From Thermomonospora echinospora (lineage in GTDB: Bacteria > Actinomycetota > Actinomycetes > Streptosporangiales > Streptosporangiaceae), in the NCBI RefSeq assembly GCF_900108175.1, contig NZ_FNVO01000006.1, forward strand, positions 248,001 through 312,000: a DNA stretch of 64,000 nucleotides. Reading direction: 5' to 3'. This document shows positions 25,907 to 35,036 of this stretch, in pieces. The translations under genes were made by a program, and so were the position numbers. The notes below the pieces were generated by a model. It did not search any database and was not told the DNA's origin. It was given only the letters and a program-made list of their open reading frames with translations. How positions within the stretch are numbered: position 1 is the stretch's first letter; every line of letters begins with the position of its first letter.

Positions 25907-26131
25907 TCAGCCGCAGCAGCCGCCGCCACAGCACCCACCGCCGCCGGAGGGGGCGGGCGGAGCCGATGGGGCGGAGCCTGCGCCGCGGCCGGTGACGGCG
26001 ACCGTGGACAGCAGCTTGACCGTGTCGTCGTGACCGGCCGGGCAGGAGGCGGGCGCGGAGGCCTCGCTCATGGGGCGGGACACCTCGAAGGTGGACCCGC
26101 AGGCACGGCAGCGGAAGTCATAACGTGGCAC
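25907..26131 (-). CDS. FmdB-family zinc-ribbon protein
   Basis: A 74-residue protein starting VPRYDFRCRACGSTFEVSR with a later SCPAGH, giving the two Cys pairs of the FmdB/CxxC putative regulatory zinc ribbon. The tail is a Pro/Ala linker ending GGGGCCGGGCCG, a cysteine-glycine cluster common in this family. Function is unknown. TATCCT (26138-26143) lies 6 nt before the GTG with no Shine-Dalgarno, so it may be leaderless. Confidence 0.85.
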   Translation of the reverse strand: MPRYDFRCRACGSTFEVSRPMSEASAPASCPAGHDDTVKLLSTVAVTGRGAGSAPSAPPAPSGGGGCCGGGCCG

Positions 26132-26202
26132 GCCACCAGGATAAGAGCCGACCGCGCCGTTCGCCCAGTCCGAGCGGGCGGCGCGGCCGGGCGGTCAGGC
26201 GG

Positions 26203-26709
26203 TCAGGCGGCGGACTGGGCCATGTACGGCGCCCACTGCGGGTCGCCGCCCGGGACGCCGATCAGCCGCCAGTGCGCCCCGCGCGGCACCACCGGCGTCA
26301 CGTTCAGCGCCCAGCCCAGCTCCTCCAGCAGCCGATCGGCCTTGCGGTGATTGCAGGGGCCGCAGGAGGCGACGCAGTTCTCCCAGACGTGCTTGCCGCC
26401 GCGGCTGCGCGGGATCACGTGGTCGATGGTCTCGGCGCGGTGGCCGCAGTAGGCGCACCGGAAATTGTCGCGCCGCATCAGCGCGGCCCTGGTCAGCGGC
26501 ACGCGGGTACGGAAGGGGATGCGCACGTAGCGGCGCAGGCGGATCACGGACGGGACCTCGATCACCATGGAGGCCGAGTGCAGCACCGCCCCGGTGGAGT
26601 CATGGTGGACGATCTCGGCCTTGTCGCGGAGGACCAGGCACACCGCACGCCGCAGCGGGAGCGTGGTGAGCGGCTCATAGGACGCGTTCAACAGGAGGAC
26701 TTGGCGCAT
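26203..26709 (-). CDS. HNH endonuclease family protein
   Basis: A 168-residue protein beginning MRQVLLLNASYEPLTTLPLR, typical of a widespread bacterial HNH family. It carries CAYCGHRAETIDHVIPRSRGG and ENCVASCGPCNHRKADR: the beta-beta-alpha metal fold with two CxxC zinc pairs and the catalytic His in IDHV. These are stand-alone nucleases of unclear role. A GTG directly upstream (26712) would add one residue. Two inverted repeats lie in its leader. Confidence 0.88.
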   Translation of the reverse strand: MRQVLLLNASYEPLTTLPLRRAVCLVLRDKAEIVHHDSTGAVLHSASMVIEVPSVIRLRRYVRIPFRTRVPLTRAALMRRDNFRCAYCGHRAETIDHVIPRSRGGKHVWENCVASCGPCNHRKADRLLEELGWALNVTPVVPRGAHWRLIGVPGGDPQWAPYMAQSAA

Positions 26710-26743
26710 CACACGTCCCCTGCCGGCTCGTGCACTCCGGTCG

Positions 26744-26799
26744 CCTCGGCGTATCCGCTCCCGCGTTTCCTACGCCGAGGCTCGAGTATGGATTCGAGC
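26744..26799. promoter_or_regulatory. Two inverted repeats upstream of the HNH gene
   Basis: CCTCGGCGTA (26744-26753) and TACGCCGAGG (26771-26780) form a perfect 10-bp inverted repeat with a 17-nt loop. GCTCGA (26780-26785) and TCGAGC (26794-26799) form a second one directly beside it. They lie 35-90 bp before the HNH start, where they could act as operator or leader hairpins. A third palindrome, CCGTCGC-G-GCGACGG, is at 26891-26905. The rest of the 308-bp gap shows no gene. Confidence 0.4.
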
Positions 26800-27017
26800 A
26801 CCTGCGCACCCGTCATGTGGGCCTCCCCAGGGCGATCGAGCTGAAATCAGTGTGACTGCTGAGCCGCCTTTCCCGCTACCCATAAATTTCCCGTCGCGGC
26901 GACGGTTTGAACTCGTCATGGCACGGCGCGGCGGGCTGCCCCGACGGCCCGCCCGGCGCCGGCCGAACCCTCCCCTGGCCGCTCCGGCCCGCGCGGAGGG
27001 CGCATAGGGTTCGAGTC

Positions 27018-29129
27018 ATGAGCCGTCCGCCATACCCGCCCGCGCCGCGCCAGGACATCGTCGACGAGCTGCACGGTCACCGGATCGCCGATCCCTACCG
27101 CTGGCTGGAGGATCCGGGTTCGGTCGAGACCAAGAAGTGGCTGGCCGGGCAGGACGAGCTGTTCCACGCGCTGGTGGACGACCTGCCGGGCCGTGCGCGG
27201 CTGCGCGACCGCATCGCCGGGCTGCTGCGGGCCGGCAGCGTGGGCCCGCCGGTCTGGCGCGGCGGGCGGCGGTTCTTCTCCCGCCGCACCGCCGAGCAGG
27301 AGCACGCCGTGCTGTACACGGTGGATCCGGACGGGACCGAACGCGCGCTGATCGACCCGATGGAGATCGACCCCTCCGGTGTCACGACGCTCGACTCCTG
27401 GGCGCCGGACAAGGAGGGGCGGCTGCTGGCGTACATGCTCTCGCACGGCGGCGACGAGGAGTCGCTGCTGCACGTGATGGACGTGGCCACCGGCGAGCGC
27501 GTCGAAGGGCCGATCGAACGGGCCCGCTACTCGCCGATCGCCTGGCTGCCCGCCCGCGCGGACGAGCCCTCGGCGTACTACTACGTCCGGCGGCTGCCGG
27601 CCGACCGGGTGCCCGAGGGCGAGGACCAGTACCACCGGCGGGTCTACCTGCACCGGGTGGGCACCGACCCGGAGACCGACGACGTGCTGGTCTTCGGCGA
27701 GGGCCTGGACAAGACCAACTACTACGGGGTGGGCGTCAGCCGGGACGGCCGCTGGCTGACCGTGTCGGCCTCGCAGGGCACCGCCCCCCGTTCGGACGTG
27801 TGGATCGCCGACCTGTCGGCCGCCGCTCCGCACGAGCCCGCGCTCACCCCCGTCCAGGTCGGGGTCGACGCCTACACCAGCGTGCACGTGGGCCGGGACG
27901 GCCGCGCCTACGTCTTCACCGACCGGGACGCGCCGCGCGGCCGGCTGTGCGTGGCCGACCCGACCGACCCGGCCTACGGCTCCTGGCGGGAGCTCCTCCC
28001 CGAAGACGCCGAGGCGGTGCTGGCCGACTACGCCGTCCTGGACGGGCCCGAACTGGAGCGCCCCCTGCTGTTGGCGGGCTGGACCCGGCACGCGATCAGC
28101 GAGATCACCGTCCATGACCTGGCCACCGGCGAGCGGATCGGGCAGGTGCCCACCCCGGGCCTGGGCTCGATCGGCGGGCTGGTCGAACGGCCGGAGGGCG
28201 GCCACGAGGTCTGGTTCACCTACACCGACAACACGACCCCGGTGTCCGTGCGGCGCTACGACGCGCTGACCGGCCGGACCTCGCTGTGGGCCGCCGCCCC
28301 CGGCACGGTGGACGTGCCCGAGGTCGAGACCCGGCAGATCACCTACGAGTCCTACGACGGCACCGCGGTGCGGATGCTGGTGATCGCGCGACCCGGCGTC
28401 GAGGGCCCCCGCCCGACGATCCTGTACGGCTACGGCGGCTTCAATGTCCCGCTCACCCCCGCCTACTCGGCGGGGGTGCTGGCCTGGGCGGAGGCGGGCG
28501 GCGTCTACGCCATCGCCAATCTGCGCGGCGGCTCGGAGGAGGGCGAGGAGTGGCACCGCGCCGGGATGCGCGAGCGCAAGCAGAACGTCTTCGACGACTG
28601 CCACGCCGCCGCCGAGAAGCTGGTCGCCGACGGCTGGACCACTCCCGAGCGGCTGGGCATCTCCGGCGGGTCCAACGGCGGGCTGCTGGTCGGCGCGGCG
28701 ATCACCCAGCGGCCCGACCTGTACGCGGCGGCCGTCTGCTCGGCGCCGCTGCTGGACATGGTGCGCTACGAGAGGTTCGGACTCGGCCAGACCTGGAACG
28801 ACGAGTACGGCTCCGCCGAGATCCCCGAGGAGCTGGAGTGGCTGCTGGCCTACTCGCCGTACCACCACGTGCGCGAGGGCGTGGCGTACCCGGCGACGCT
28901 GTTCACGGTGTTCGACGGCGACACCCGGGTCGATCCGCTGCACGCCCGCAAGATGTGCGCCGCGATGCAGCACGCCACGGCCTCGTCCGCGCCGGTGCTG
29001 CTGCGCAACGAGGCCGAGGTCGGACACGCGGGGCGGGCGGTGAGCCGGTCGGTGGAGCTGTCGGCCGACACCATGGCGTTCCTGGCCGCGCACACCGGAC
29101 TGCGGCTCGACGACGAACGGGCACGGTGA
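27018..29129 (+). CDS. Prolyl oligopeptidase (S9A family)
   Basis: A 703-residue serine peptidase cutting after proline in short peptides. The N-terminal part opens [18 protein letters not shown] and forms the beta-propeller. The C-terminal hydrolase domain has the nucleophile in [14 protein letters not shown], then [12 protein letters not shown] with the acid, and VGHAGR with the histidine. [16 protein letters not shown] is a family signature. No signal peptide. TAGGGT (27005-27010) ends 7 nt before the ATG, with no Shine-Dalgarno between. Confidence 0.94.
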   Translation: MSRPPYPPAPRQDIVDELHGHRIADPYRWLEDPGSVETKKWLAGQDELFHALVDDLPGRARLRDRIAGLLRAGSVGPPVWRGGRRFFSRRTAEQEHAVLYTVDPDGTERALIDPMEIDPSGVTTLDSWAPDKEGRLLAYMLSHGGDEESLLHVMDVATGERVEGPIERARYSPIAWLPARADEPSAYYYVRRLPADRVPEGEDQYHRRVYLHRVGTDPETDDVLVFGEGLDKTNYYGVGVSRDGRWLTVSASQGTAPRSDVWIADLSAAAPHEPALTPVQVGVDAYTSVHVGRDGRAYVFTDRDAPRGRLCVADPTDPAYGSWRELLPEDAEAVLADYAVLDGPELERPLLLAGWTRHAISEITVHDLATGERIGQVPTPGLGSIGGLVERPEGGHEVWFTYTDNTTPVSVRRYDALTGRTSLWAAAPGTVDVPEVETRQITYESYDGTAVRMLVIARPGVEGPRPTILYGYGGFNVPLTPAYSAGVLAWAEAGGVYAIANLRGGSEEGEEWHRAGMRERKQNVFDDCHAAAEKLVADGWTTPERLGISGGSNGGLLVGAAITQRPDLYAAAVCSAPLLDMVRYERFGLGQTWNDEYGSAEIPEELEWLLAYSPYHHVREGVAYPATLFTVFDGDTRVDPLHARKMCAAMQHATASSAPVLLRNEAEVGHAGRAVSRSVELSADTMAFLAAHTGLRLDDERAR

Positions 29130-29194
29130 GAGCTACATCACTTTCGGTGCCGAACGCCTGCGTCCTGCGGCGAACGCAGTGATCCAATAAGGAG

Positions 29195-29989
29195 ATGAGC
29201 ACGACGGCCGTACAACCGCACGGCGTACACGAACGGATCGTGAAGCTGCTCGCCTCCCCGCCCGCCGAGCCGGACGCCTCCGCGGGCTACCTGGACCTGC
29301 TCGGCCCCGGCGGCGAGCCCGCCCCGACGCCCGCCCAGCGGGTCATGCAGTCGACCTTCCTGCCGCAGATCTACGAGCGGCTGTGGCGGCCGATCGGCTT
29401 CAACCTGGCCAAGGGCTGGCCGGCCGGGCCCGACACCGCCGAGGAGAACGCGCTGGCGCGCTCCTGGCTGGCCCTCGGACGGCCCGCCGACCCGCGCAAG
29501 CCGGACATGACCGTGCTGGACGTGGCGTGCGGGCCGGGCAACGTGACCCGCGCGCTGGCCGAGGGGGTCGGGCCGGGCGGGCTGGTGGTCGGGCTGGACG
29601 CGTCGGCCACCATGCTGGCCCGCGCCGTGGCCGAGCCCGTCCCCGGCACGGTCGGCTACGTCCGCGGGAACGCAGGGGACCTGCCGTTCCGGGACGGGGT
29701 GTTCGACGCGGTGTGCTGCTTCGGCGGGCTCTACCTGTTCAAGGACCCGTGGGCGGCGCTGGACGGTATGACCCGGGTGCTCAGGCCGGGCGGCAGGCTG
29801 GCGATCCTCACCTCCCGGCGCCCGGCGGCGCCCCTGGTCGGGCGCGGCAGCGAGCTGGCGGGCCGGATCACCGGGGTCGCCATGTTCGGCGACAAGGAGA
29901 TCGTCCGGGCCCTCGAAGAGCGCGGATACCGCCAGATCAGGCATCGCCGCCTGCCGCTGATGCAGTTCGCGGGCGGGCGGCTGGGCTGA
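29195..29989 (+). CDS. Class I SAM-dependent methyltransferase
   Basis: A 264-residue methyltransferase with SAM motif I VLDVACGPGNVTRALAEG, motif II VVGLDASATML, motif III NAGDLPFRDGVFDAVCCFG and VLRPGGRLAILT. The substrate (small molecule or lipid) cannot be told. AAGGAG precedes the ATG. It follows the peptidase gene by 65 bp and may be co-transcribed. Confidence 0.88.
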   Translation: MSTTAVQPHGVHERIVKLLASPPAEPDASAGYLDLLGPGGEPAPTPAQRVMQSTFLPQIYERLWRPIGFNLAKGWPAGPDTAEENALARSWLALGRPADPRKPDMTVLDVACGPGNVTRALAEGVGPGGLVVGLDASATMLARAVAEPVPGTVGYVRGNAGDLPFRDGVFDAVCCFGGLYLFKDPWAALDGMTRVLRPGGRLAILTSRRPAAPLVGRGSELAGRITGVAMFGDKEIVRALEERGYRQIRHRRLPLMQFAGGRLG

Positions 29990-30033
29990 GCGCCCCTCCG
30001 GGCGGGCAGGATCCCGCCACGGCGGGGAGGGGT

Positions 30034-30094
30034 CCGGGTCGTGGTGGGCCCCGCACCGGGCCGCGCCGCCGGTGCGGGGTCCGCCACGACCCGG
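30034..30094. terminator. Long bidirectional hairpin terminator
   Basis: 26-nt arms, 30034-30059 and 30069-30094, pair at 24 of 26 positions around a 9-nt loop: outer CCGGGTCGTGG and inner CCCCGCACCGG stems with two mismatches between. It lies between convergent methyltransferase and acetyltransferase genes. A weaker CCCCTCC/GGAGGGG pair (29993-29999 and 30026-30032) precedes it. Confidence 0.75.
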
Positions 30095-30098
30095 TGCT

Positions 30099-30695
30099 TC
30101 AGGGCAGGACCTTCTCGAAGTAGACGTTCACGAGCCCGCCGATGACCTCCCGCCGGGTCTCCCGCCAGCCGAACCCGCGGTAGAGCTCCATCGCGGCGAC
30201 CTGCCGGTCGGTGGTGTCACAGTGCAGTGTCCGGTAGCCGAGTTCGGCGGCGCGCTCCTCCAGCGCCCGTACGATCGCCGAGCCGTAGCCGCGGCGCCAC
30301 GCCCGCGCGTGCACGCGCAGCCGTACCATCTCGGCCGTGTCGGTCCGCGGCGGCAGCCCCACCGCGTACCCGCCGTGCGCCCGGGTGACCCCGGTGGGGA
30401 TGATGTCGGCCCGGCGCAGCCCGCCCATCGCGACGAGCTCGCCGTGCCGCTCGCCGACCACGAACTCGCCGCCCCGGCGCAGGTAGACGTCCTCGATCTG
30501 GAACAGGTCGTGCTCGTAGTAGACGCCGTCGCCGGGCCGCAGCCCGACCTGGGCCAGGCCCTGACGGTGCAGGTCCATGACGGCGGCGTGGTCGGCCGCG
30601 GTGTAGCGGCGGATCAGCAGGTCGCGGTACTCCCAGCGGGGCGGCTCCCGGTGGGACCGCAGGAACGTGCCGGCGTCCCCGCCCGAGGGGACCAT
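30099..30695 (-). CDS. GNAT N-acetyltransferase
   Basis: A 198-residue protein with a GNAT fold: IRRYTAADHAAVMDLHRQG at the start, VRLRVHARAWRRGYGSAIVR (acetyl-CoA pyrophosphate-binding loop R/Q-x-x-G-x-G/A), and ELYRGFGWRETRREV at the end. It acetylates an unknown amine. Its ATG is one base after the stop of the HTH-TPR regulator gene, so the two are probably coupled. Confidence 0.85.
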   Translation of the reverse strand: MVPSGGDAGTFLRSHREPPRWEYRDLLIRRYTAADHAAVMDLHRQGLAQVGLRPGDGVYYEHDLFQIEDVYLRRGGEFVVGERHGELVAMGGLRRADIIPTGVTRAHGGYAVGLPPRTDTAEMVRLRVHARAWRRGYGSAIVRALEERAAELGYRTLHCDTTDRQVAAMELYRGFGWRETRREVIGGLVNVYFEKVLP

Positions 30696-30696
30696 C

Positions 30697-32379
30697 TCAG
30701 GCCTGCTGCGCGGGCCTGGGCCGCGGGGCGGCCGGACTGCTCACCGAGGGGCCCGACAGCGCCTCGCGGAAGCTCTTGATCCGTTCGATCTCGCCGTGTC
30801 GGGCCACCACGGCGGCGCCGAGCTGGCGGGCCCGGTGCACCAGGATGTCGGAACGGTGGTCCTCCGACAGCTCCAGGATCGCCTCCTGCGCGACGTCCAG
30901 CGCCGCATCCGGATGCCCGGCGTGCAGCCGGCAGGCGGCCCGGTCCAGCCGTACCAGGGTCAGGTCGACCCAGTCGGTGGGGGCGTACAGCGTGAGGGCA
31001 CGGCTCAGCACCTCGTCACCGGCCTTGTGGTCGCCGAGGTTGGTGAAGGTGTCGCCCTCGTAGAAGGCCATCTGCCGTTCGGTGAAACCAAAGGCCAGAT
31101 CGCTGGTGTGCGCCTTGGGCAACTGGTCGAAGACCGACCTGCCGCGCACCAGCGCCCGGCGGGCGCTGGGCGCGGCGTCCGACCGCCCCCGCATCGCCAG
31201 CAGCCCCAGCGCGCGCGCCTCCACCGCGGGCGCCATCGCCGCCGCCACGCTGGGCGTCCGGCCGGCCAGGTCCTGGGCCTTGCGGGCCAGGTGCAGCGCC
31301 TCGCGCGGGTCGCCGTAGTACATCGGCACCAGCGCCTCGCGCACCGTCACCCAGGCGCGCAGCGCCCGGTCCCCGGTCTCGTCGGCGGCGGTGCTGGCGG
31401 TGCGGAAGAACGAGCGGGCCAGCCGGTGGTCGCCCAGATTGATCATGATCAGGCCGGACAGCCCGGCCAGCTGGGCAGCGATCCGGCACAGCCGTTCCTG
31501 CAGTTCCACCGGCTGCCGCTGGTCGCACATCCGGCGCACCTCGCTGAAGTCCAGCAGCACGTCGCACAGCATGCGCAGCGAGGGAGTGGCCTGGTAGAGC
31601 CGGCCGTAGCCGAGGGTGGTCTCCTCCCACTGGTCCAGCATGGTGGGCGACACCGTGGCGTTGACCAGCGTGTCGTCCATCCTCCGACGCAGGTGGTCCA
31701 CGGCTCCGAGGAACTCGCCGTCGAGCGCCACGCCCGCGCCGGCCAGCAGTTGCAAGAGGGTCCTGCGAAGCACCACGTCCTCCTCTCCGACGTCCGCGGA
31801 CAGGGGGCCGCCGGCGCGGTCCGGGCCCCGGCTGTCGCCGACGGTGATCCAATGACGGTCGTCCGGCAGCGGTACGACCACGTGCCCGACCAGGGCGTCG
31901 GGCTCGTCCAGGGGGCGGGAGGCGGCGGCGCGGCGATCGGCCGGCGGCATGGGCGACCGGGCCGGTGCCCGGCAGGCGGACACCGCGCGCAGCGTGTGGC
32001 CGTGCCCGCAGATGCAGGGGCCCTCGAAGCCGAGCTCGGCCGGCTCCACCCGGTAGACGGCGCACAGGTAGTGCAGGTAGGCCGGTCCCGGGCGCTTGTA
32101 GCCGCTCTCGTAGGCCGACAGCAGTGTCTCGCCCAGCTTGGGCTGGGGTTTGCCGTCGATCTCGTGCAGTGCGCGGACCTGGGCGACGATGTCCGACAGC
32201 GCCACCCCGTGGGCCAGCCGATGCGACTTGATCCGGGTCGTGCCGAACAGCGGGCCGCACTGCTCGTGAATGTCGGCGGCGATCTCCACCGGAGTGCGTC
32301 CCCGGGCGAGGCCGTGCGCACGGACCCGGCGGGCGATGTCCGTCTCTTTTCTCGGGGCGTCCCCGGGGGGTTCCGGCAT
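30697..32379 (-). CDS. HTH-TPR transcriptional regulator
   Basis: A 560-residue protein. The N-terminus carries an XRE-like DNA-binding region (DIARRVRAHGLARGRTPVEI, then SHRLAHGVALSDIVAQV and PKLGETLLSAYESGYKRP). The long remainder is helical with repeats of the ARSFFRTASTAADETGD and ALHLARKAQDLAGR kind, like tetratricopeptide repeats. This architecture is common in actinomycete developmental and antibiotic regulators (NsdA-like). The ligand and targets are unknown. ATG 32379 is preceded by AGGAAGG about 8 nt upstream; the frame is open to 32502. Confidence 0.8.
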   Translation of the reverse strand: MPEPPGDAPRKETDIARRVRAHGLARGRTPVEIAADIHEQCGPLFGTTRIKSHRLAHGVALSDIVAQVRALHEIDGKPQPKLGETLLSAYESGYKRPGPAYLHYLCAVYRVEPAELGFEGPCICGHGHTLRAVSACRAPARSPMPPADRRAAASRPLDEPDALVGHVVVPLPDDRHWITVGDSRGPDRAGGPLSADVGEEDVVLRRTLLQLLAGAGVALDGEFLGAVDHLRRRMDDTLVNATVSPTMLDQWEETTLGYGRLYQATPSLRMLCDVLLDFSEVRRMCDQRQPVELQERLCRIAAQLAGLSGLIMINLGDHRLARSFFRTASTAADETGDRALRAWVTVREALVPMYYGDPREALHLARKAQDLAGRTPSVAAAMAPAVEARALGLLAMRGRSDAAPSARRALVRGRSVFDQLPKAHTSDLAFGFTERQMAFYEGDTFTNLGDHKAGDEVLSRALTLYAPTDWVDLTLVRLDRAACRLHAGHPDAALDVAQEAILELSEDHRSDILVHRARQLGAAVVARHGEIERIKSFREALSGPSVSSPAAPRPRPAQQA

Positions 32380-32782
32380 TGCTCCGGCCTTCCTGCCCTC
32401 GAAGCGGCGCCCGTGCCGCTCCCGGTCCGCACACCCGGTATGAGACCGGTCCGACCCTGTGGTCCGGCACCCATTCCGGGCGAAAGCTGACCATCTGGCC
32501 ACAACTGATTACCTCTCGCGCACGCAGCGTAACTCCCGGATCGGGGCAGGCCAACCCATTCGCAGAAAACGGGAGCGGACGGGTGCGGGCATCGACCACC
32601 CGGGTGGAGATTTCTCCTCCGCGGGCGAAGGAAGCCAACCCGAAGGAGGGGAAATCCCGTCCCCGGCGAGCCTGGTACCGCTTGACCGGTCGCCGGGATA
32701 GTTGCAATTCTCAGTTTCGTTGACGAAGCGCATCCAGTCGATCACACAGCAGTCTCACCGGATGCAGAGGGAGGGGTACGGG
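32380..32782. other. Divergent intergenic region, no gene seen
   Basis: About 400 bp between the HTH-TPR regulator and a small hypothetical gene. It is less GC-rich near 32700-32760, where TTGACC and TTGACG -35-like hexamers occur without convincing -10 partners. Probably holds both promoters. I see no hairpin or gene. Confidence 0.5.
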
Positions 32783-33085
32783 GTGGCCAGCGACTACCGC
32801 GTCGGCTGTCTGGAGGACCTCGGACAGGCCGTCGGCTCGCAAGGGCTGGTGGCCAAAGTGGTGCAGACCCGGTCCGGGCCGACCTTCCTGCGGGTGGTCA
32901 ACCCGGAGGCCGGCAGCCTGGCCGAGGACGTGACCTGCGCTCCGGCCCCGGGCACGCCCGAGCACTACTACTGGTGGTCGTGGGGAGAGCGCATGCATCG
33001 GGTGGACGATCCGGGAGGCGCCGCGTCGAAGCTGGCGCACGTCCTGCAGCCGCTGCCGCACGAGGCGCACGGCTCCCGGAGTTGA
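32783..33085 (+). CDS. Small hypothetical protein divergent from the HTH-TPR regulator
   Basis: A 100-residue protein of unknown function. It contains EDLGQAVGSQGLVAKVVQTR and EHYYWWSWGERMHRVDDPG, and is soluble and acidic with aromatic residues in the second half. GTG 32783 has AGGGAGGGG about 6 nt upstream; an ATG at 32762 in frame lies before that ribosome site and is less likely. Small partners next to XRE-type regulators are common in actinomycetes, so a functional link is possible. Confidence 0.65.
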   Translation: MASDYRVGCLEDLGQAVGSQGLVAKVVQTRSGPTFLRVVNPEAGSLAEDVTCAPAPGTPEHYYWWSWGERMHRVDDPGGAASKLAHVLQPLPHEAHGSRS

Positions 33086-33437
33086 GGCCGGTCGTGTCCC
33101 GCGCGGCCGCGGCGGGGAACGGCGCGGCAGCCGTCGGTCCGCGGGACACGGCCACCGGCCTCCGGCCCGGTCAGGGCCTTTCACGGACATACGCCCTTCA
33201 CGTCGATCTGTGACGTTCGACACGTGAGCCGAGGTGTGGAGCGGCCCTTCCCGGGGCGGCGCATCCCTCGCCCCCCCTCCGCCCACGGGGCTCGCAGCAC
33301 CCCGGAGACCCTTCCCGGTCCGGCGGGTCACATGACCATGAGCGCGTACGGACGGCCGGTCGGCTTCCCCTAACATCGGCTCGTACCGCCGCAGGTCCAT
33401 GGTGGTGTACACACCACCGCCCCGGGAGGATCTTCCG
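33086..33437. other. Intergenic region with palindrome before mscS-like gene
   Basis: No gene is visible. TAACAT (33371-33376) could be a -10 hexamer. GGTGGTGT-AC-ACACCACC (33401-33418) is a perfect 8-bp inverted repeat with a 2-bp centre, between two possible starts of the channel gene. If TTG 33438 is the start, this palindrome sits in the 5' leader as a candidate operator. Confidence 0.45.
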
Positions 33438-34445
33438 TTGTTCGATTCCGCGGCCCTGTGGGCGGCCGCTCCCCTGTTCGACACCGACGAGCGACCGGAG
33501 ACGTACTGCGGGGAAAAACCGCTCATGCCGTGCCGGCTGTTCTGGAACATCACCCACAGCCCGGACGCGACCAAGTTCGTCAAGGACTACCACCTGGACC
33601 TGTGGACCAACCGGCTGTTCGTCATCGTCCTCACGCTGAGCATCGCGCTGCTGCTGCGGCGCTTCGCGCACGGGATGATCACCAAGATCACCGCCCGGAT
33701 GGCCGAGGGCACCATGCCCGAGCGGCTGCGCGAGCGCTCCCGCACCGCCTTCGACGGCAGCCACGCCGTACTCAGCGAACGGCGCCGGCAGCGCGCCAAG
33801 ACGCTCGGCTCGGTGCTGCGCAGCATCGCCTCCATCGTGATCATGGGCACCGCGGTGTTCAGCGCGCTGGGCGAGCTGGGCCTGAACCTGGCCCCCATCC
33901 TGGCCAGCGCCAGCGTGATCGGCGTCGCGGTCGGCTTCGGTGCCCAGAACATCGTCAAGGACTTCCTGGCGGGCCTGTTCATGCTGCTGGAGGACCAGTT
34001 CGGGGTCGGTGACGTGGTCGACCTGGGGCCCGCCAAGGGCACCGTGGAGGCGGTCACGCTGCGCGTCACCCGGATACGCGACGTCAACGGCGTGGTGTGG
34101 TACATCCGCAACGGCGAGATCATGCGGGTCGGCAACGAGTCGCAGAACTGGGCCCGGGCGGTGCTGGACATCCCGGTCGACTACGGCGAGGACACCGCCA
34201 AGGTCAAGGAGGTCCTCAAGGCCACCGCCGACCGGCTGGCCGACGACCCCGCCTGGAAGGAGATCATCCTGGAGGAGCCGTCGGTGTGGGGCGTGCAGGG
34301 CCTGACCGGTGAGGCGGTGGTCGTCCGCCTGGTGGTCAAGACCGCCCCCGGCCGCCAGGGCGAGGTCGCCCGCGAGCTGCGCGAGCGCGTCAAGCGCTCC
34401 TTCGACGACGCGGGCGTCACCGTCGCCACTCCCCCACCGGCGTGA
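33438..34445 (+). CDS. MscS-family mechanosensitive ion channel
   Basis: A 335-residue membrane protein: one or two N-terminal helices (LFVIVLTLSIALLLRR), a second segment, then the pore helix ASASVIGVAVGFGAQNIVKD and the MscS beta domain LEDQFGVGDVVDLG...GTVEAVTLRVTRIRDVNG. It would open on membrane tension to release solutes. TTG 33438 is preferred because GGGAGGA lies 7 nt upstream; an in-frame ATG at 33399 has only a weak ribosome site. Confidence 0.9.
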   Translation: MFDSAALWAAAPLFDTDERPETYCGEKPLMPCRLFWNITHSPDATKFVKDYHLDLWTNRLFVIVLTLSIALLLRRFAHGMITKITARMAEGTMPERLRERSRTAFDGSHAVLSERRRQRAKTLGSVLRSIASIVIMGTAVFSALGELGLNLAPILASASVIGVAVGFGAQNIVKDFLAGLFMLLEDQFGVGDVVDLGPAKGTVEAVTLRVTRIRDVNGVVWYIRNGEIMRVGNESQNWARAVLDIPVDYGEDTAKVKEVLKATADRLADDPAWKEIILEEPSVWGVQGLTGEAVVVRLVVKTAPGRQGEVARELRERVKRSFDDAGVTVATPPPA

Positions 34446-34508
34446 CCCGGCCGGCGTGACCCGGAACTCACCCACCCGTCATCCCGCTCACATAGGGTGG
34501 AGGGCATC

Positions 34509-34892
34509 ATGGCCCAAGAAGTGACCTTCTATGAGGCGGTCGGCGGCGAGGAGACCTTCCGGCGCCTGGTCCACCGCTTCTACCAGGGCGTCGCCGACGA
34601 CCCCCTGCTGCGCCCCCTGTACCCCGAGGAGGACCTCGGCCCGGCCGAGGAGCGGCTGCGCCTCTTCCTCATCCAATACTGGGGCGGCCCCCGCACCTAC
34701 AGCATCCAGCGCGGGCACCCCCGGCTGCGTATGCGTCACGTCCCGTTCACGATCGGGACGGCCGAGCGGGACGCCTGGCTGCGGCATATGCGGGACGCGC
34801 TGGACGAACTGGACCTGCCCGAGCAACTGGAGCAAATGCTCTGGGAGTACCTGGAGATGGCCGCCCGCAGCCTGATCAACTCCCCCGACTGA
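34509..34892 (+). CDS. glbO: Group II truncated hemoglobin
   Basis: A 127-residue 2-over-2 globin. It shows [20 protein letters not shown] with the B10 Tyr25, [10 protein letters not shown], and LRMRHVPF with proximal His77, then WLRHM with the G8 tryptophan of group II (TrHbO). Such globins bind O2 or peroxide and are linked to redox protection. GGAGGG lies 4 nt before ATG 34509; GTG 34497 is also in frame. Confidence 0.94.
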   Translation: MAQEVTFYEAVGGEETFRRLVHRFYQGVADDPLLRPLYPEEDLGPAEERLRLFLIQYWGGPRTYSIQRGHPRLRMRHVPFTIGTAERDAWLRHMRDALDELDLPEQLEQMLWEYLEMAARSLINSPD

Positions 34893-35036
34893 CCGCCGCC
34901 CGCAGCGCCCCGGCCGCCGAGACACCGGATGCACCCGCATCGCTCCTCGGGGATCGGGGCCGCCCCCACCACCGCACCGACGTGGGGTTCGTCGACCGGT
35001 CCGGGGCGCCCGGAATGCCGCCGGAGACCAGGGTCC

